Shown: piece after piece, positions 46,221 through 55,280 of the stretch
Layout: the number at the start of each line of letters is the position of its first letter
Position numbering within the stretch: position 1 is the first letter of the stretch
NCBI GenBank assembly: GCA_019459055.1
Contig: JAIBEI010000032.1
Span: 1-64,000 of the forward strand
Length of the DNA stretch: 64,000 nt
Direction: 5' to 3'
Source: Thiobacillus sp.
GTDB lineage: Bacteria; Pseudomonadota; Gammaproteobacteria; Burkholderiales; Thiobacillaceae
Notes under the pieces: generated by a model
What the model saw: the letters and a program-made list of their open reading frames with translations, nothing else
The model's database searches: none
Told to the model about the DNA's origin: nothing
Position numbers and translations under genes: made by a program

Positions 46221-46898
46221 TGTGTCCGTGCCGGATTCTGCCAGCAGCAGAATTTCCTGATAGCCGCCGCGTGTCATCGCTTGCGCTTCGCGTAGCAGGG
46301 CCATTTCTTCCTCATTGCACGTCTCGCCAGTGTCGAGCAGCCGCAGCATCTTGGTCCAGCGCGCGCGCTGGTTCGCCACGGTCTTCGGCGCGGCGTGCCC
46401 CAAGCGCCGCAGTTCGGCGGCGCGGCTGACGAGGCGGAATTTCGCGGCTTCCAGTTGCGGCGGCAGGGGCAGAGACAGATCAAATGCGAGGTCGTGGCGG
46501 TAGGGCGCGTCGACGGGCGCCTCGGTTTGCGGGGGCGGGCGCCACGACAGTTCGCCGGGGGCGGGCGCGCTGCGCGCAGGGTCGAGCGGGAATTTGTGGA
46601 AGCCCCATTTGGCGCCCATCCAGCATTCGAGCAGCACGCGGTCGTCGTCGACCGTGCACAGTTCGCCGCTGGGTGCGGCGAGTTCGGCGGCGCCCGGCAG
46701 CGGGCCGTAGGCGCGCGGGTCCTGCTTCCATCTTGGAAAATCGCGCTGTGGCGGCGCGCCGTAGTCGGCTTCGAGCGCGTGCCAGATCGTGATGAAGGCC
46801 CGATAGTCGCGCTGGTAGTCCGGGTTGCGGCGCAGGAATTCCCACGCCCACTGGTCGCGCGTGAGGCCGGCGCAGGGGGCGTAGGGATCGGCCGCCAT
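46215..46898 (-). CDS. DUF6499/DUF2285-like protein
   Basis: N-terminal WAWEFLRRNPDYQRDYRAF; start ATG 46898. Confidence 0.5.
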   Translation of the reverse strand: MAADPYAPCAGLTRDQWAWEFLRRNPDYQRDYRAFITIWHALEADYGAPPQRDFPRWKQDPRAYGPLPGAAELAAPSGELCTVDDDRVLLECWMGAKWGFHKFPLDPARSAPAPGELSWRPPPQTEAPVDAPYRHDLAFDLSLPLPPQLEAAKFRLVSRAAELRRLGHAAPKTVANQRARWTKMLRLLDTGETCNEEEMALLREAQAMTRGGYQEILLLAESGTDTK

Positions 46899-46899
46899 G

Positions 46900-47622
46900 T
46901 CAGATCGGCAGGAAGACCATGCTGGCGACGTTGACCACGCCGAAGCGGATCGCGCGATTGCTTTTGTCCTCGATGATCCTGGCCAGGGTGTCCTGGATGC
47001 CGATGAGCTTGCCGTACTCGCGCTCGAAACTGAGGTTGGCGATGCCCGCGGCATCCATGCTGTTGGTGAGCAGGATCAGGTCACCCTGCGCGTTTCGGGC
47101 ATTCGACAGCTTCCATAGCACGGCCTCGGTATTGCGCGCGGCGTTATAGAGCTTTTGCGCATCCACTTCGGTCAGCAGGTAAAACTCGGTCCGGTGGTTG
47201 AAGGCTGCCATCTGCATGGCCAGCAGGCCGTTCATCAGTGCATTCACCCGGTCGTCGGTGAAGTCGGCGCGCCATAGCTCGACCAGGAGGGTTTCCCAGG
47301 GGAGGCTTTTCTGTGGCGTCAGGTGCCAGTGCCCCAGCGGTTTGAACAGGGCCTCTGTTGCGGACTCGGCACTGGCAAAGCCGGACTTGCGCCATTCCTT
47401 GGGATTGCGGCGATAGAGCTTGAGCGTCAGCGTCCTGAGGATGCCGATGATTTCCTTCTGATGGATTTCCACCACCGTGTCGACATCGCCCTTGACCAGT
47501 TCCGTGAGGCTGAAACTGCGCACGCTGCTGCTGCCGTCGCGGCGCTGGATGGGTTGCCCGCTGCACCCGGCGAGCAGGGTAACGATCATCAGGCCGGCGA
47601 GCAGGGAGGGGCGACGGTTCAC
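46900..47622 (-). CDS. Hypothetical lipoprotein
   Basis: MNRRPSLLAGLMIVTLLAGCSGQ lipobox; 240 aa; overlaps the selO stop region. Confidence 0.7.
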   Translation of the reverse strand: MNRRPSLLAGLMIVTLLAGCSGQPIQRRDGSSSVRSFSLTELVKGDVDTVVEIHQKEIIGILRTLTLKLYRRNPKEWRKSGFASAESATEALFKPLGHWHLTPQKSLPWETLLVELWRADFTDDRVNALMNGLLAMQMAAFNHRTEFYLLTEVDAQKLYNAARNTEAVLWKLSNARNAQGDLILLTNSMDAAGIANLSFEREYGKLIGIQDTLARIIEDKSNRAIRFGVVNVASMVFLPI

Positions 47623-49136
47623 GAAGAGCAGCTTACCTCAATCTTCCTCGCCCAGTCGGGCGGCTCGGCGGCGTAGGCCTCGTATTCCGGCTGTTCGTCG
47701 AACGGCCGCGTCAGCAGCGCGTGCAGGCGATTGATCTCGCTGTAATCGCGCTCGTCCGTCGCCCGGCGGATGGCGATTTCGGCCAGATGGTTGCGCAGGA
47801 TGTATTTGGGATTGACCGCGCGCATCGCCTTGCTGCGTTCAGCGTCGAGGGAGCCCTGCTGGCGCAGCGCGGCGGCGTAGCGCGCCGCCCAGGCATCGAA
47901 GGCCGCGCGGTCGAGGAAGAGGTCGCGCAGCGTGCTGTGCGAGGGGGTAACGGCATCGCCGTTGGGTACCCGTCGGCCTTCCCCTTGCGGGGAGAAGGCT
48001 TCAGAGCTGTCGAAGTCGCACAGGCGGCGCAGGAAGATCGTGTAGTCGACATGGTTCTGGGCCAGCAGCTGCAGCGCGTCCATCACGAGCGAGGCCGTTT
48101 CGCTGCCCGGCGGCAGGCCGAACTTGGCGGCCATGCGCTCTAGGTAGGCGCGGCCGAACGCCTGCGGATACTCGCTGATCGCCTGCGACGCGGCTTCCAC
48201 CGACATCAGCGGCACCAGCGTCTGGGCCAGCTTGGTGAGGTTCCACGCCGCGACGTCGGGCTGCTGGTCGAAGGCGTAGCGCCCGCTGGCGTCGGAATGG
48301 TTGCAGATGTAGCCGGGGTCGAAGGCGTCGAGAAAGCCGAACGGGCCATAGTCGAGCGTGAGGCCGAGGATGGACATGTTGTCGGTATTCATCACCCCGT
48401 GCGAGAAGCCCACCGCCTGCCACTGCGCCATCAGCTCGGCGGTGGAGAGCGCGACCTGGCGCAGGAACTCGGGGTAGGGATCGGCCAGCGTCGTCAGCTC
48501 GGGGTAGTAGCGCGCGATGACGTAATCGGCCAAATGTTTGATCGACTCGATCTGGTTGCGGTAGTAGAAAACCTCGAACGAACCGAAGCGCACGAAGCTC
48601 GGCGCCAGCCTGGTGACCAGCGCGGCGGTTTCCTGATCCTCGCGGTAGACCGGGCGGTCGCTGCCGACGATGGCGAGGGCGCGGGTGGTCGGAATGCCGA
48701 GCGCATGCATCGCTTCGGAACACAGAAACTCGCGGATGCTCGAGCGCAGCACCGCGCGGCCGTCACCGCCGCGTGAGTAGGGGGTGCGACCGGCGCCTTT
48801 CAGCTGCACTTCCCAACCTTGGCCCGCCGCATTCTTCACTTCGCCCAGCAGGATCGCACGGCCGTCTCCCAGCTGCGGCACGTAATGGCCGAACTGGTGG
48901 CCGGCGTACAGCGCGGCGATCGCGTCCATTCCCGGCAGCAGCTGGTTGCCGGCCAGCGTCTGGATCAGTTCGGGGCGGGTGATTTCGCTTTCGTCGAGAT
49001 CAAGCAAGGCCAGCGCTTGCGGGCTGTAGCAGACCAGATAGGGGTCGGGAACGGGAGTCGGGCAGACGCGCGAGTAATAGGCTTCCGGCAGGCGGGCGAA
49101 GCCGTTGTCGAAGGTGAGCGATTCAAGGCTGGACAT
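47619..49136 (-). CDS. selO: Protein adenylyltransferase SelO (YdiU/UPF0061)
   Basis: LKGAGRTPYSRGGDGRAVLRSSIREFLCSEAMHALGIPTTRALAIVGS; GFSHGVMNTDNMSILGLTLDYGPFGFLDAFDP. Confidence 0.95.
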   Translation of the reverse strand: MSSLESLTFDNGFARLPEAYYSRVCPTPVPDPYLVCYSPQALALLDLDESEITRPELIQTLAGNQLLPGMDAIAALYAGHQFGHYVPQLGDGRAILLGEVKNAAGQGWEVQLKGAGRTPYSRGGDGRAVLRSSIREFLCSEAMHALGIPTTRALAIVGSDRPVYREDQETAALVTRLAPSFVRFGSFEVFYYRNQIESIKHLADYVIARYYPELTTLADPYPEFLRQVALSTAELMAQWQAVGFSHGVMNTDNMSILGLTLDYGPFGFLDAFDPGYICNHSDASGRYAFDQQPDVAAWNLTKLAQTLVPLMSVEAASQAISEYPQAFGRAYLERMAAKFGLPPGSETASLVMDALQLLAQNHVDYTIFLRRLCDFDSSEAFSPQGEGRRVPNGDAVTPSHSTLRDLFLDRAAFDAWAARYAAALRQQGSLDAERSKAMRAVNPKYILRNHLAEIAIRRATDERDYSEINRLHALLTRPFDEQPEYEAYAAEPPDWARKIEVSCSS

Positions 49137-49323
49137 GGGCCGATTGTAAGGCCGCGCAAGCCTTGCGCGACCCGTGCGACGGCAGGGGTAATGGCCGCTT
49201 CCAACGATAACGATGCAACTGGACCGCGAACCCGTCGTGTTCCCATTCGCCGGCCAGCTGCCAACCGGCGCTGTTCGCCAGCGCGCTGGATTCGTCGCGG
49301 CGGAACTTGTAGGAATTGCTCAC
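49123..49323 (-). CDS. Hypothetical 66-aa protein between selD and selO
   Basis: GTG start directly follows the selD TGA; the end overlaps the selO start by 14 nt. Confidence 0.5.
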   Translation of the reverse strand: MSNSYKFRRDESSALANSAGWQLAGEWEHDGFAVQLHRYRWKRPLPLPSHGSRKACAALQSAHVQP

Positions 49324-50394
49324 TCAGAGCCCGATTGAAACCTGGCTGCCGGCATCCAGCCGGCCGATTTCCGCCGCCTGCATAAAGCCGTGCCGGTGGA
49401 AAATTTCCAGCACGGCTTCCCTTGACTCGGGCGCGCAACTCACCAAGAGGCCGCCGCTGGTTTGCGGATCGGTCAATAGGGCGCGCTGCCAGTCGGCGAT
49501 GCCGTCGGCCAGGTGCACTTCGCTGCCGTAGCTCGCCCAGTTGCGCTCGCTGGCGCCGGTGATATGGCCGCTTTGCGCCAACTCGCCCACGCCCGGAAAG
49601 AGAGGGAGGTGCGCCAACTCAACGTGCGCCGCCAGCGCCGACGCACGGGTGATTTCGAGCAGGTGGCCGAGCAGGCCGAAGCCGGTGATGTCGGTCATCG
49701 CGTGCACGCCGTCGATTGCCGCCAGGTCGGCGCCCGCGGTGTTGAGCTGGGTGGTGGCTTTGATCATCGCAGCGTACTGGTCGGCGCTCAGCAGGTCTTT
49801 TTTCAGCGCCGCGCTGTAGATGCCGACGCCCAGCGGCTTGCCGAGGATGAGGTGATCGCCGGTCCGGCCGCCTGAGTTCTGCTTGACGCGGCGCGGATCG
49901 ACCACGCCGATGCCGACCAGGCCGTAGATCGGCTCCGGCGCGTCGATGGAATGGCCGCCGGCGATGGGAATTCCGGCCTGCTTGCATACCGCCTCGCCGC
50001 CGGCGAGGATCTGCCGGATGACGCTGTTAGGCAGCTTGCCGATCGGCATGCCGACGATGGCTAGGGCGAACAGCGGCCGCCCGCCCATGGCATAGACGTC
50101 GGACAGCGCATTGGTGGCGGCGATGCGGCCGAACTCGTAGGGGTCGTCGACGATGGGCATGAAGAAGTCGGTGGTCGCCACGATCGCCTGCTCGTCGTTC
50201 AGCCGGTAGACGGCGGCGTCGTCGCCGTGCTCGATGCCGACCAGCAGGTCGGGATAGGCCGCCGCCAGATGCGATGCGAAGGGCGTGTCGGACAGGATGT
50301 CGCGCAACACCGAAGGCGCGATCTTGCAGCCGCAGCCGCCGCCGTGGGAAAACTGGGTCAGGCGGATGGGAGGCGTGAGAAGGGTATCGTTCAT
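49324..50394 (-). CDS. selD: Selenide, water dikinase (Cys form)
   Basis: RLTQFSHGGGCGCKIAPSVLRDIL; EHGDDAAVYRLNDEQAIVATTDFFMPIVDDPYEFGRIAATNALSDVYAMGG. Confidence 0.95.
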   Translation of the reverse strand: MNDTLLTPPIRLTQFSHGGGCGCKIAPSVLRDILSDTPFASHLAAAYPDLLVGIEHGDDAAVYRLNDEQAIVATTDFFMPIVDDPYEFGRIAATNALSDVYAMGGRPLFALAIVGMPIGKLPNSVIRQILAGGEAVCKQAGIPIAGGHSIDAPEPIYGLVGIGVVDPRRVKQNSGGRTGDHLILGKPLGVGIYSAALKKDLLSADQYAAMIKATTQLNTAGADLAAIDGVHAMTDITGFGLLGHLLEITRASALAAHVELAHLPLFPGVGELAQSGHITGASERNWASYGSEVHLADGIADWQRALLTDPQTSGGLLVSCAPESREAVLEIFHRHGFMQAAEIGRLDAGSQVSIGL

Positions 50395-50443
50395 AATCTG
50401 AATTCGTTGAGAGGTGGGTGCCCGGAATGGTAGTTTATATAGC

Positions 50444-51601
50444 ATGAACCGAACCCGACCCGTCAGCGCTTGCACCGCGGACCAGCTCATCGACCGGTTG
50501 GCGCAGACGCGCGGCCGCCTGCGCGCGCTGATCGACTGCCTGCCGGTCGGGGGTCTGCTGGGGCCGCGTGCCGATCACCTGAACCCGCCGCTGTGGGAAT
50601 ATGGGCACATCGTCTGGTTCCAGGAGCGCTGGTGCCTGCGCGCGCGGCCCCATGGCGGTTTCGCGGCCAGCCAGCTGGCCGGCGCCGACGCGCTGTACGA
50701 CTCCTCCAGCGTAGCGCACGACACGCGCTGGGATTTGCCCTTGCCGGAACTCGCGGAGGTCGACGACTACGCGGCCGGGGTGGCAGAAGCCGTGGCCGCC
50801 CGCCTGCGCAACGTATTCGCCCATGAGCTGGCGTATTTCGCCGAGCTGAGCCTGTATCACGAGCTGATGCACATCGAGGCCTGGTGGATGGCTTTCCAGG
50901 ATCTTGGCTATGCGCCGCCCGTGCGGCCCGATGTGGACGTTTTGCCGCCCGGTCGGCGGCTGGCATATGCCGCGGGTGAGGTTGTGCTGGGCAGCGGTGC
51001 GGATGAAGGGTTCATTTTCGACAACGAAAAGTGGCGTCATACGGTGCCGGTTTCGGCATTCGACATCGACGCGAGTCCGCAGTCCGAGATGGCCTTCGCC
51101 GAATTCGTCGATGCGGGCGGTTACCAGCGCAGGGACGGGTGGTCGGACGAGGGATGGGCCTGGCGCGAGGCCTCGGGCGCCCGCCATCCGCTTTACTGGC
51201 GGCAGTTAAACGGCGATTGGCAGGTGCGCCGCTTCGACCGCTGGATGCCGCTGCGTGCGGACGCGCCCATGCTGCACGTAAACCGGTACGAGGCCGAGGC
51301 CTGTGCTGCCTGGATGGGCCGGCATCTACCCACGGCTGCGCAGTGGCTGCGCGCGGCGGCACGGCCGGAATTTCAACGGGGCATGGGCTGGGACTGGCTG
51401 CGCGACTTCTTTCTGCCGTATCCGGGGTTTTCGCCCGATCCCTACCAGGAGTATTCCTGGCCCTGGTTCCACACGCATGCGGAATTGCGCGGCGGCGGGC
51501 CGGTCACCGATCCGGCCCTCAAACGTCCCGGCTTCCGCAATTTCTACCTGCCGCACCGGCGCGATCCGTTCGCAGGGTTCCGCACCGTCGGCCCAGCTTA
51601 G
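50444..51601 (+). CDS. EgtB-like non-heme iron enzyme, candidate selenoneine synthase SenA
   Basis: DinB-like HELMHIEAWW (HxxxHxE) and FGE-sulfatase-like C-terminus (NRYEAEACAAWMGRHLPTAAQW); divergent from selD. Confidence 0.75.
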   Translation: MNRTRPVSACTADQLIDRLAQTRGRLRALIDCLPVGGLLGPRADHLNPPLWEYGHIVWFQERWCLRARPHGGFAASQLAGADALYDSSSVAHDTRWDLPLPELAEVDDYAAGVAEAVAARLRNVFAHELAYFAELSLYHELMHIEAWWMAFQDLGYAPPVRPDVDVLPPGRRLAYAAGEVVLGSGADEGFIFDNEKWRHTVPVSAFDIDASPQSEMAFAEFVDAGGYQRRDGWSDEGWAWREASGARHPLYWRQLNGDWQVRRFDRWMPLRADAPMLHVNRYEAEACAAWMGRHLPTAAQWLRAAARPEFQRGMGWDWLRDFFLPYPGFSPDPYQEYSWPWFHTHAELRGGGPVTDPALKRPGFRNFYLPHRRDPFAGFRTVGPA

Positions 51602-51612
51602 GGGGATCCCGG

Positions 51613-52596
51613 CTAGCCGCCGGTCATCGACATGAAGCGCAGGACTTTCTGTGGCGCCTCGTTGAATTCGTGGCGTTCCGGCTTGAGATTGATCGCTTCG
51701 AGAATGGCTTCATCCAGTTCGGCGTCGGAACAGCCGCTCCGCAGCAGCGGGCGGAATTCGAATTTTTCATCCTGGCCCAGGCACATGTAGGCGGTGCCGT
51801 CGACGGCGATACGGATGCGGTTGCAGGTCTGGCAGAAGTGCTGCGAGATGGGCGTGATGAAGCCGACGTTGAAGCGGCCGTCCGCGGTGCCCAGGTAGCG
51901 CGCCGGCCCGGCGCCGTGCAGGACGGTTTCGACGAGATTGAACTCTTTGCGCAGGCGTTCCTTCACCGGCTGCAGGTCCAGGTATTCGGCGTTGCGGCCG
52001 GTGTCGCCCATCGGCATCGCCTCGATCAGCCGCAGCACGAAGCCGCGCTGCATGCAGAAGGCGACCATTTCGTCGATCTCGTCGTCGTTGGTGCCGGCCA
52101 GCGCCACCATGTTGAGCTTGATCGGCGCAAAGCCCACATCCTGCGCCACGGCGAGGCCGGCCATCACCTTGGCGAGCACGTCGCGGCCGTTGATTTTTTC
52201 CACCCGCGCCTGCTGCAGCGAGTTGAGGCTGACGTTGAGCCGCGTCACCCCGGCGGCTTTCAGTGCATGGGCGTGGCGTTCGAGCTGGGTGGCGTTGGTC
52301 GATAGCGACAGGTCTTCGATGCCGGGCAGGGCGGCGATGCGCCCGGCCAGTCCGGCAATGTCGCGCCGCAGCAGCGGTTCGCCGCCGGTCAGGCGGATGC
52401 GGCTTACGCCGAGCCGGGCGAATGCGCCGATCAGGCGTTCGATCTCATCAAAATTGAGCCAGTGTCCGGGTTCCTCGAAGCCCGTGAAACCTTCCGGGAT
52501 GCAGTAGCTGCAGCGCAGGTCGCAACGGTCGGTCACCGACAGCCGCAAGTAGTCGATGCGGCGTCCGAACTGATCGGTAAGAACGGGTGCGTTCAT
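51613..52596 (-). CDS. moaA: GTP 3',8-cyclase MoaA
   Basis: DYLRLSVTDRCDLRCSYC radical-SAM motif, second Cys cluster (FCQTCNRIRIAVDG), terminal SMTGG. Confidence 0.96.
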   Translation of the reverse strand: MNAPVLTDQFGRRIDYLRLSVTDRCDLRCSYCIPEGFTGFEEPGHWLNFDEIERLIGAFARLGVSRIRLTGGEPLLRRDIAGLAGRIAALPGIEDLSLSTNATQLERHAHALKAAGVTRLNVSLNSLQQARVEKINGRDVLAKVMAGLAVAQDVGFAPIKLNMVALAGTNDDEIDEMVAFCMQRGFVLRLIEAMPMGDTGRNAEYLDLQPVKERLRKEFNLVETVLHGAGPARYLGTADGRFNVGFITPISQHFCQTCNRIRIAVDGTAYMCLGQDEKFEFRPLLRSGCSDAELDEAILEAINLKPERHEFNEAPQKVLRFMSMTGG

Positions 52597-52623
52597 GATG
52601 AGAGTCGAAGTGGTTGGCAGGAA

Positions 52624-52651
52624 TGGGTTATATATGAAAAAATATAACCCA
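52624..52651. promoter_or_regulatory. ModE-like palindrome between moaA and mobB
   Basis: TGGGTTATAT-atgaaaaa-ATATAACCCA, perfect 10-bp arms. Confidence 0.6.
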
Positions 52652-52689
52652 ATTATCCAATCCAGGCCAGCCAGACTCGCCACCCAGGC

Positions 52690-53190
52690 ATGAAAATATT
52701 CGGCATCGCAGGCTACAGCGGCAGCGGCAAGACCACGCTGATTGAGCGCGTGCTGCCGCAGCTGGTCGCGCGCGGGCTCCGGGTGGCGGTGATCAAGCAC
52801 ACCCACCACGATTTCGACATCGACCGCCCCGGCAAGGACAGCTGGCGTGCACGCGAGGCGGGCGCAGCGGCGGTGCTGCTGGCATCCGACCACCGCACCG
52901 CGGTGCTGACCGAGCATCGCGACGCGCCGCCGCCGCTGGACGATCTGCTTGCGCAGCTGCCGCCGTGCGATCTGGTGCTGGTCGAGGGCTACAAGCGCTG
53001 CGCGATCCCCAAGCTGGAAGTGCATCGCGAGGAGACCGCCAAGCCCTGGCTGTTTCCCGACGACCCGAATATTCTGGCGGTGGCGTCCAACGTCGAACCC
53101 CCGGACGGTTTTCCCCGCATCGACCTCGATGCCGTTTCCCAACTCACCGACTTTATCCTGAACCATGCTTACAGCCGACCAACTGCTTGA
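52690..53190 (+). CDS. mobB: Molybdopterin-guanine dinucleotide biosynthesis protein B
   Basis: MKIFGIAGYSGSGKTTLIERVLPQL, KHTHHDFDIDRPGKDSWRAREAGA. Confidence 0.95.
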   Translation: MKIFGIAGYSGSGKTTLIERVLPQLVARGLRVAVIKHTHHDFDIDRPGKDSWRAREAGAAAVLLASDHRTAVLTEHRDAPPPLDDLLAQLPPCDLVLVEGYKRCAIPKLEVHREETAKPWLFPDDPNILAVASNVEPPDGFPRIDLDAVSQLTDFILNHAYSRPTA

Positions 53191-54358
53191 TGCCCTGCTC
53201 GAACGCGCGCGCGGGGTGACCGAAACCGAGACCGTGTCCATCACGGATGCGCTCGGACGCGTGCTCGCCGCGCCGCAGACTTCCGCCATCACCGTGCCGC
53301 CGCTCGACAACAGCGCGATGGACGGCTATGCCGTGCGCGCTGCCGACGTGGTCGTGGCCGGCGTGCGCCTGCCGGTGTCGCAGCGCATCCTCACCGGCGC
53401 GGTCGGTGCGCCCCTGCAGCCCGGCACCGCTGCCCGCATCTTCACCGGGGCGCCGGTGCCGCCCGGGGCCGACGCCGTGCTGATGCAGGAATACTGCACG
53501 GCCGAGGGCGAATCCGTCGTCATCAACAAACTGCCGCAGCCGGGCGAAAACATCCGCCGCGCCGGCGAGGATATCGAGGCGGGCGGGCAAGTCCTCGCTG
53601 CCGGCACCCGCTTAGGCGCGGCGGAAATGGGCCTTGCCGCCTCGGTCGGACTGGCTGCACTGCCGGTGTTCAAGCGGCTGAAAGTGGCGTGTTTCTTCAC
53701 CGGCGACGAGCTGGTGACGCCCGGCACGGCTTTGCGGCCGGGCCAGATCTACAATTCCAACCGCTACCTGTTGGCCGGATTGCTGAAGTCGTTGGGCTGC
53801 GAGCTGACCGATTTCGGCATCGTTCCCGACTCGCTGGAAGCGACCAAGGCCGCTCTGGAAGGCGCGGCCAGCATTGCCGACGTCGTCATCACCAGCGGCG
53901 GCGTGTCGGTGGGCGAGGCCGACTATGTGAAGGCAGCGGTCGAAGAACTCGGTCGCGTCGAGATGTGGAAGGTCGCCATGAAGCCCGGCAAGCCGCTCGT
54001 CTACGGCCGCGTGAACGACGCCGATTTCATCGGCCTGCCGGGCAACCCGGTGTCGGCCTTCGTCACCTTCTGCCTGTTTATGCGGCCGTTTTTGCTCAAG
54101 CGCATGGGCGTGGCCGACGTGCTGTACCCCGCATTCGCCATGCAGGCGGACTTCGCCTGGAACAACGCGGGCGCACGGCGCGAATTCCTGCGGGTGAAAA
54201 TTCAGGCCGATGGCAGGCTGGCGCTGTTCCCCAACCAGGGCTCGGGCGTGCTGACTTCCTGTGCCTGGGCCGATGGCCTGGTTGACCTCGGTGTCGGTCA
54301 AACGGTGCACCCGGGCGACTGGGTGCGGTTCATTCCCTTCTCGGAACTCTTGTCATGA
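53165..54358 (+). CDS. moeA: Molybdopterin molybdenumtransferase MoeA
   Basis: PPLDNSAMDGYAVRAADV, TGDELVTPGTALRPGQIYNSN, SGGVSVGEADYVK, GLPGNPVSAFVTF. Confidence 0.96.
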   Translation: MLTADQLLDALLERARGVTETETVSITDALGRVLAAPQTSAITVPPLDNSAMDGYAVRAADVVVAGVRLPVSQRILTGAVGAPLQPGTAARIFTGAPVPPGADAVLMQEYCTAEGESVVINKLPQPGENIRRAGEDIEAGGQVLAAGTRLGAAEMGLAASVGLAALPVFKRLKVACFFTGDELVTPGTALRPGQIYNSNRYLLAGLLKSLGCELTDFGIVPDSLEATKAALEGAASIADVVITSGGVSVGEADYVKAAVEELGRVEMWKVAMKPGKPLVYGRVNDADFIGLPGNPVSAFVTFCLFMRPFLLKRMGVADVLYPAFAMQADFAWNNAGARREFLRVKIQADGRLALFPNQGSGVLTSCAWADGLVDLGVGQTVHPGDWVRFIPFSELLS

Positions 54359-54606
54359 AGCTGCGTGTCCTGTACTTCGCCCGCCTGCGCGAGCGCTTCG
54401 GCGTGGGCGAGGAAACCCTGGATTTCGCCGGCGCTACCGCTGCCGATCTGGTCGCCGCTTTGCAGACCCGCGGCGGCGTGTGGGCGGAAGAACTGGCTGC
54501 GGGGCGCGCGTTCCGGGTGGCGGTCAACCAGGACGTCGTCGCGCTCGATGCCTTGCTGCCGGACAATGCAGAAGTCGCGATTTTCCCGCCGGTGACCGGA
54601 GGCTGA
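54355..54606 (+). CDS. moaD: Molybdopterin synthase sulfur carrier subunit
   Basis: 83 aa ending AIFPPVTGG. Confidence 0.95.
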   Translation: MKLRVLYFARLRERFGVGEETLDFAGATAADLVAALQTRGGVWAEELAAGRAFRVAVNQDVVALDALLPDNAEVAIFPPVTGG

Positions 54607-54610
54607 AGCA

Positions 54611-55066
54611 ATGAAAATCCTGGTACAGGCCGATCCCTTTGACCTCGGCGCCGAAGTCGCCGCGATGAGCCGGGGCCGCACCGACATCGGCGCCATTGCC
54701 AGCTTCGTCGGCCTGGCGCGCGACCTCAACGAAGGCAGCGGCGTTGCGGCGATGACGCTGGAACACTACCCCGGCATGACCGAGAAGGCGCTCGCCGCTG
54801 TGGTCGATGATGCGTGCTCGCGCTGGACTCTGCTCGACGTCACCGTGATCCACCGCGTCGGCCGCCTGTTGCCGGGGGATCCCATCGTGCTGGTGGCAGT
54901 GGCGAGCCAGCACCGCGGCGAAGCCTTCGACGCCTGCGAATTCATCATGGATTACCTGAAGACGCAGGCGCCATTCTGGAAGAAGGAAGAAACGATGGAA
55001 GGCGACCGCTGGGTCGAGGCCCGCGCCAGCGACGACGCGGCGGCGGCGCGCTGGCAGGCGAGCTGA
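54611..55066 (+). CDS. moaE: Molybdopterin synthase catalytic subunit
   Basis: IGAIASFVGLARDLNEG, LEHYPGMTEKAL, VIHRVGRLLPGDPIVLVAVASQHRGEAFDACEFIMDYLKTQAPFWKKE. Confidence 0.96.
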   Translation: MKILVQADPFDLGAEVAAMSRGRTDIGAIASFVGLARDLNEGSGVAAMTLEHYPGMTEKALAAVVDDACSRWTLLDVTVIHRVGRLLPGDPIVLVAVASQHRGEAFDACEFIMDYLKTQAPFWKKEETMEGDRWVEARASDDAAAARWQAS

Positions 55067-55111
55067 TCGCCAGTTTTATCCGGGATGGCTCATTCGATGA
55101 TTCGGTAAAGC

Positions 55112-55167
55112 GTAGGGTGCACTCCGTGCACCTTCTGCCATCAATCGGTGCACGGAGTGCACCCTAC
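55112..55167. repeat. 21-bp perfect inverted repeat
   Basis: gtagggtgcactccgtgcacc - 14 nt - ggtgcacggagtgcaccctac. Confidence 0.9.
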
Positions 55168-55226
55168 AACCCCGACCCGCATTACCGCAACGGGGCCTCA
55201 ACCGGCCTGGCTCGCTGGGACTTGAC

Positions 55227-55270
55227 TTTGGTTCTAACACGAACTAAAGTTTGTTCGTGTTAGAACCAAA
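55227..55270. promoter_or_regulatory. Large palindromic operator candidate upstream of marR
   Basis: tttggttctaacacgaac-taaagttt-gttcgtgttagaaccaaa; perfect 18-bp arms ending 10 nt before the ATG. Confidence 0.75.
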
Positions 55271-55280
55271 TACGCGAGCG

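Noticed and set aside
49324-50394. Possible in-frame selenocysteine codon in selD
   Set aside because: The catalytic position reads as Cys (GGGCGCK) and the ORF is uninterrupted, so recoding is not needed.
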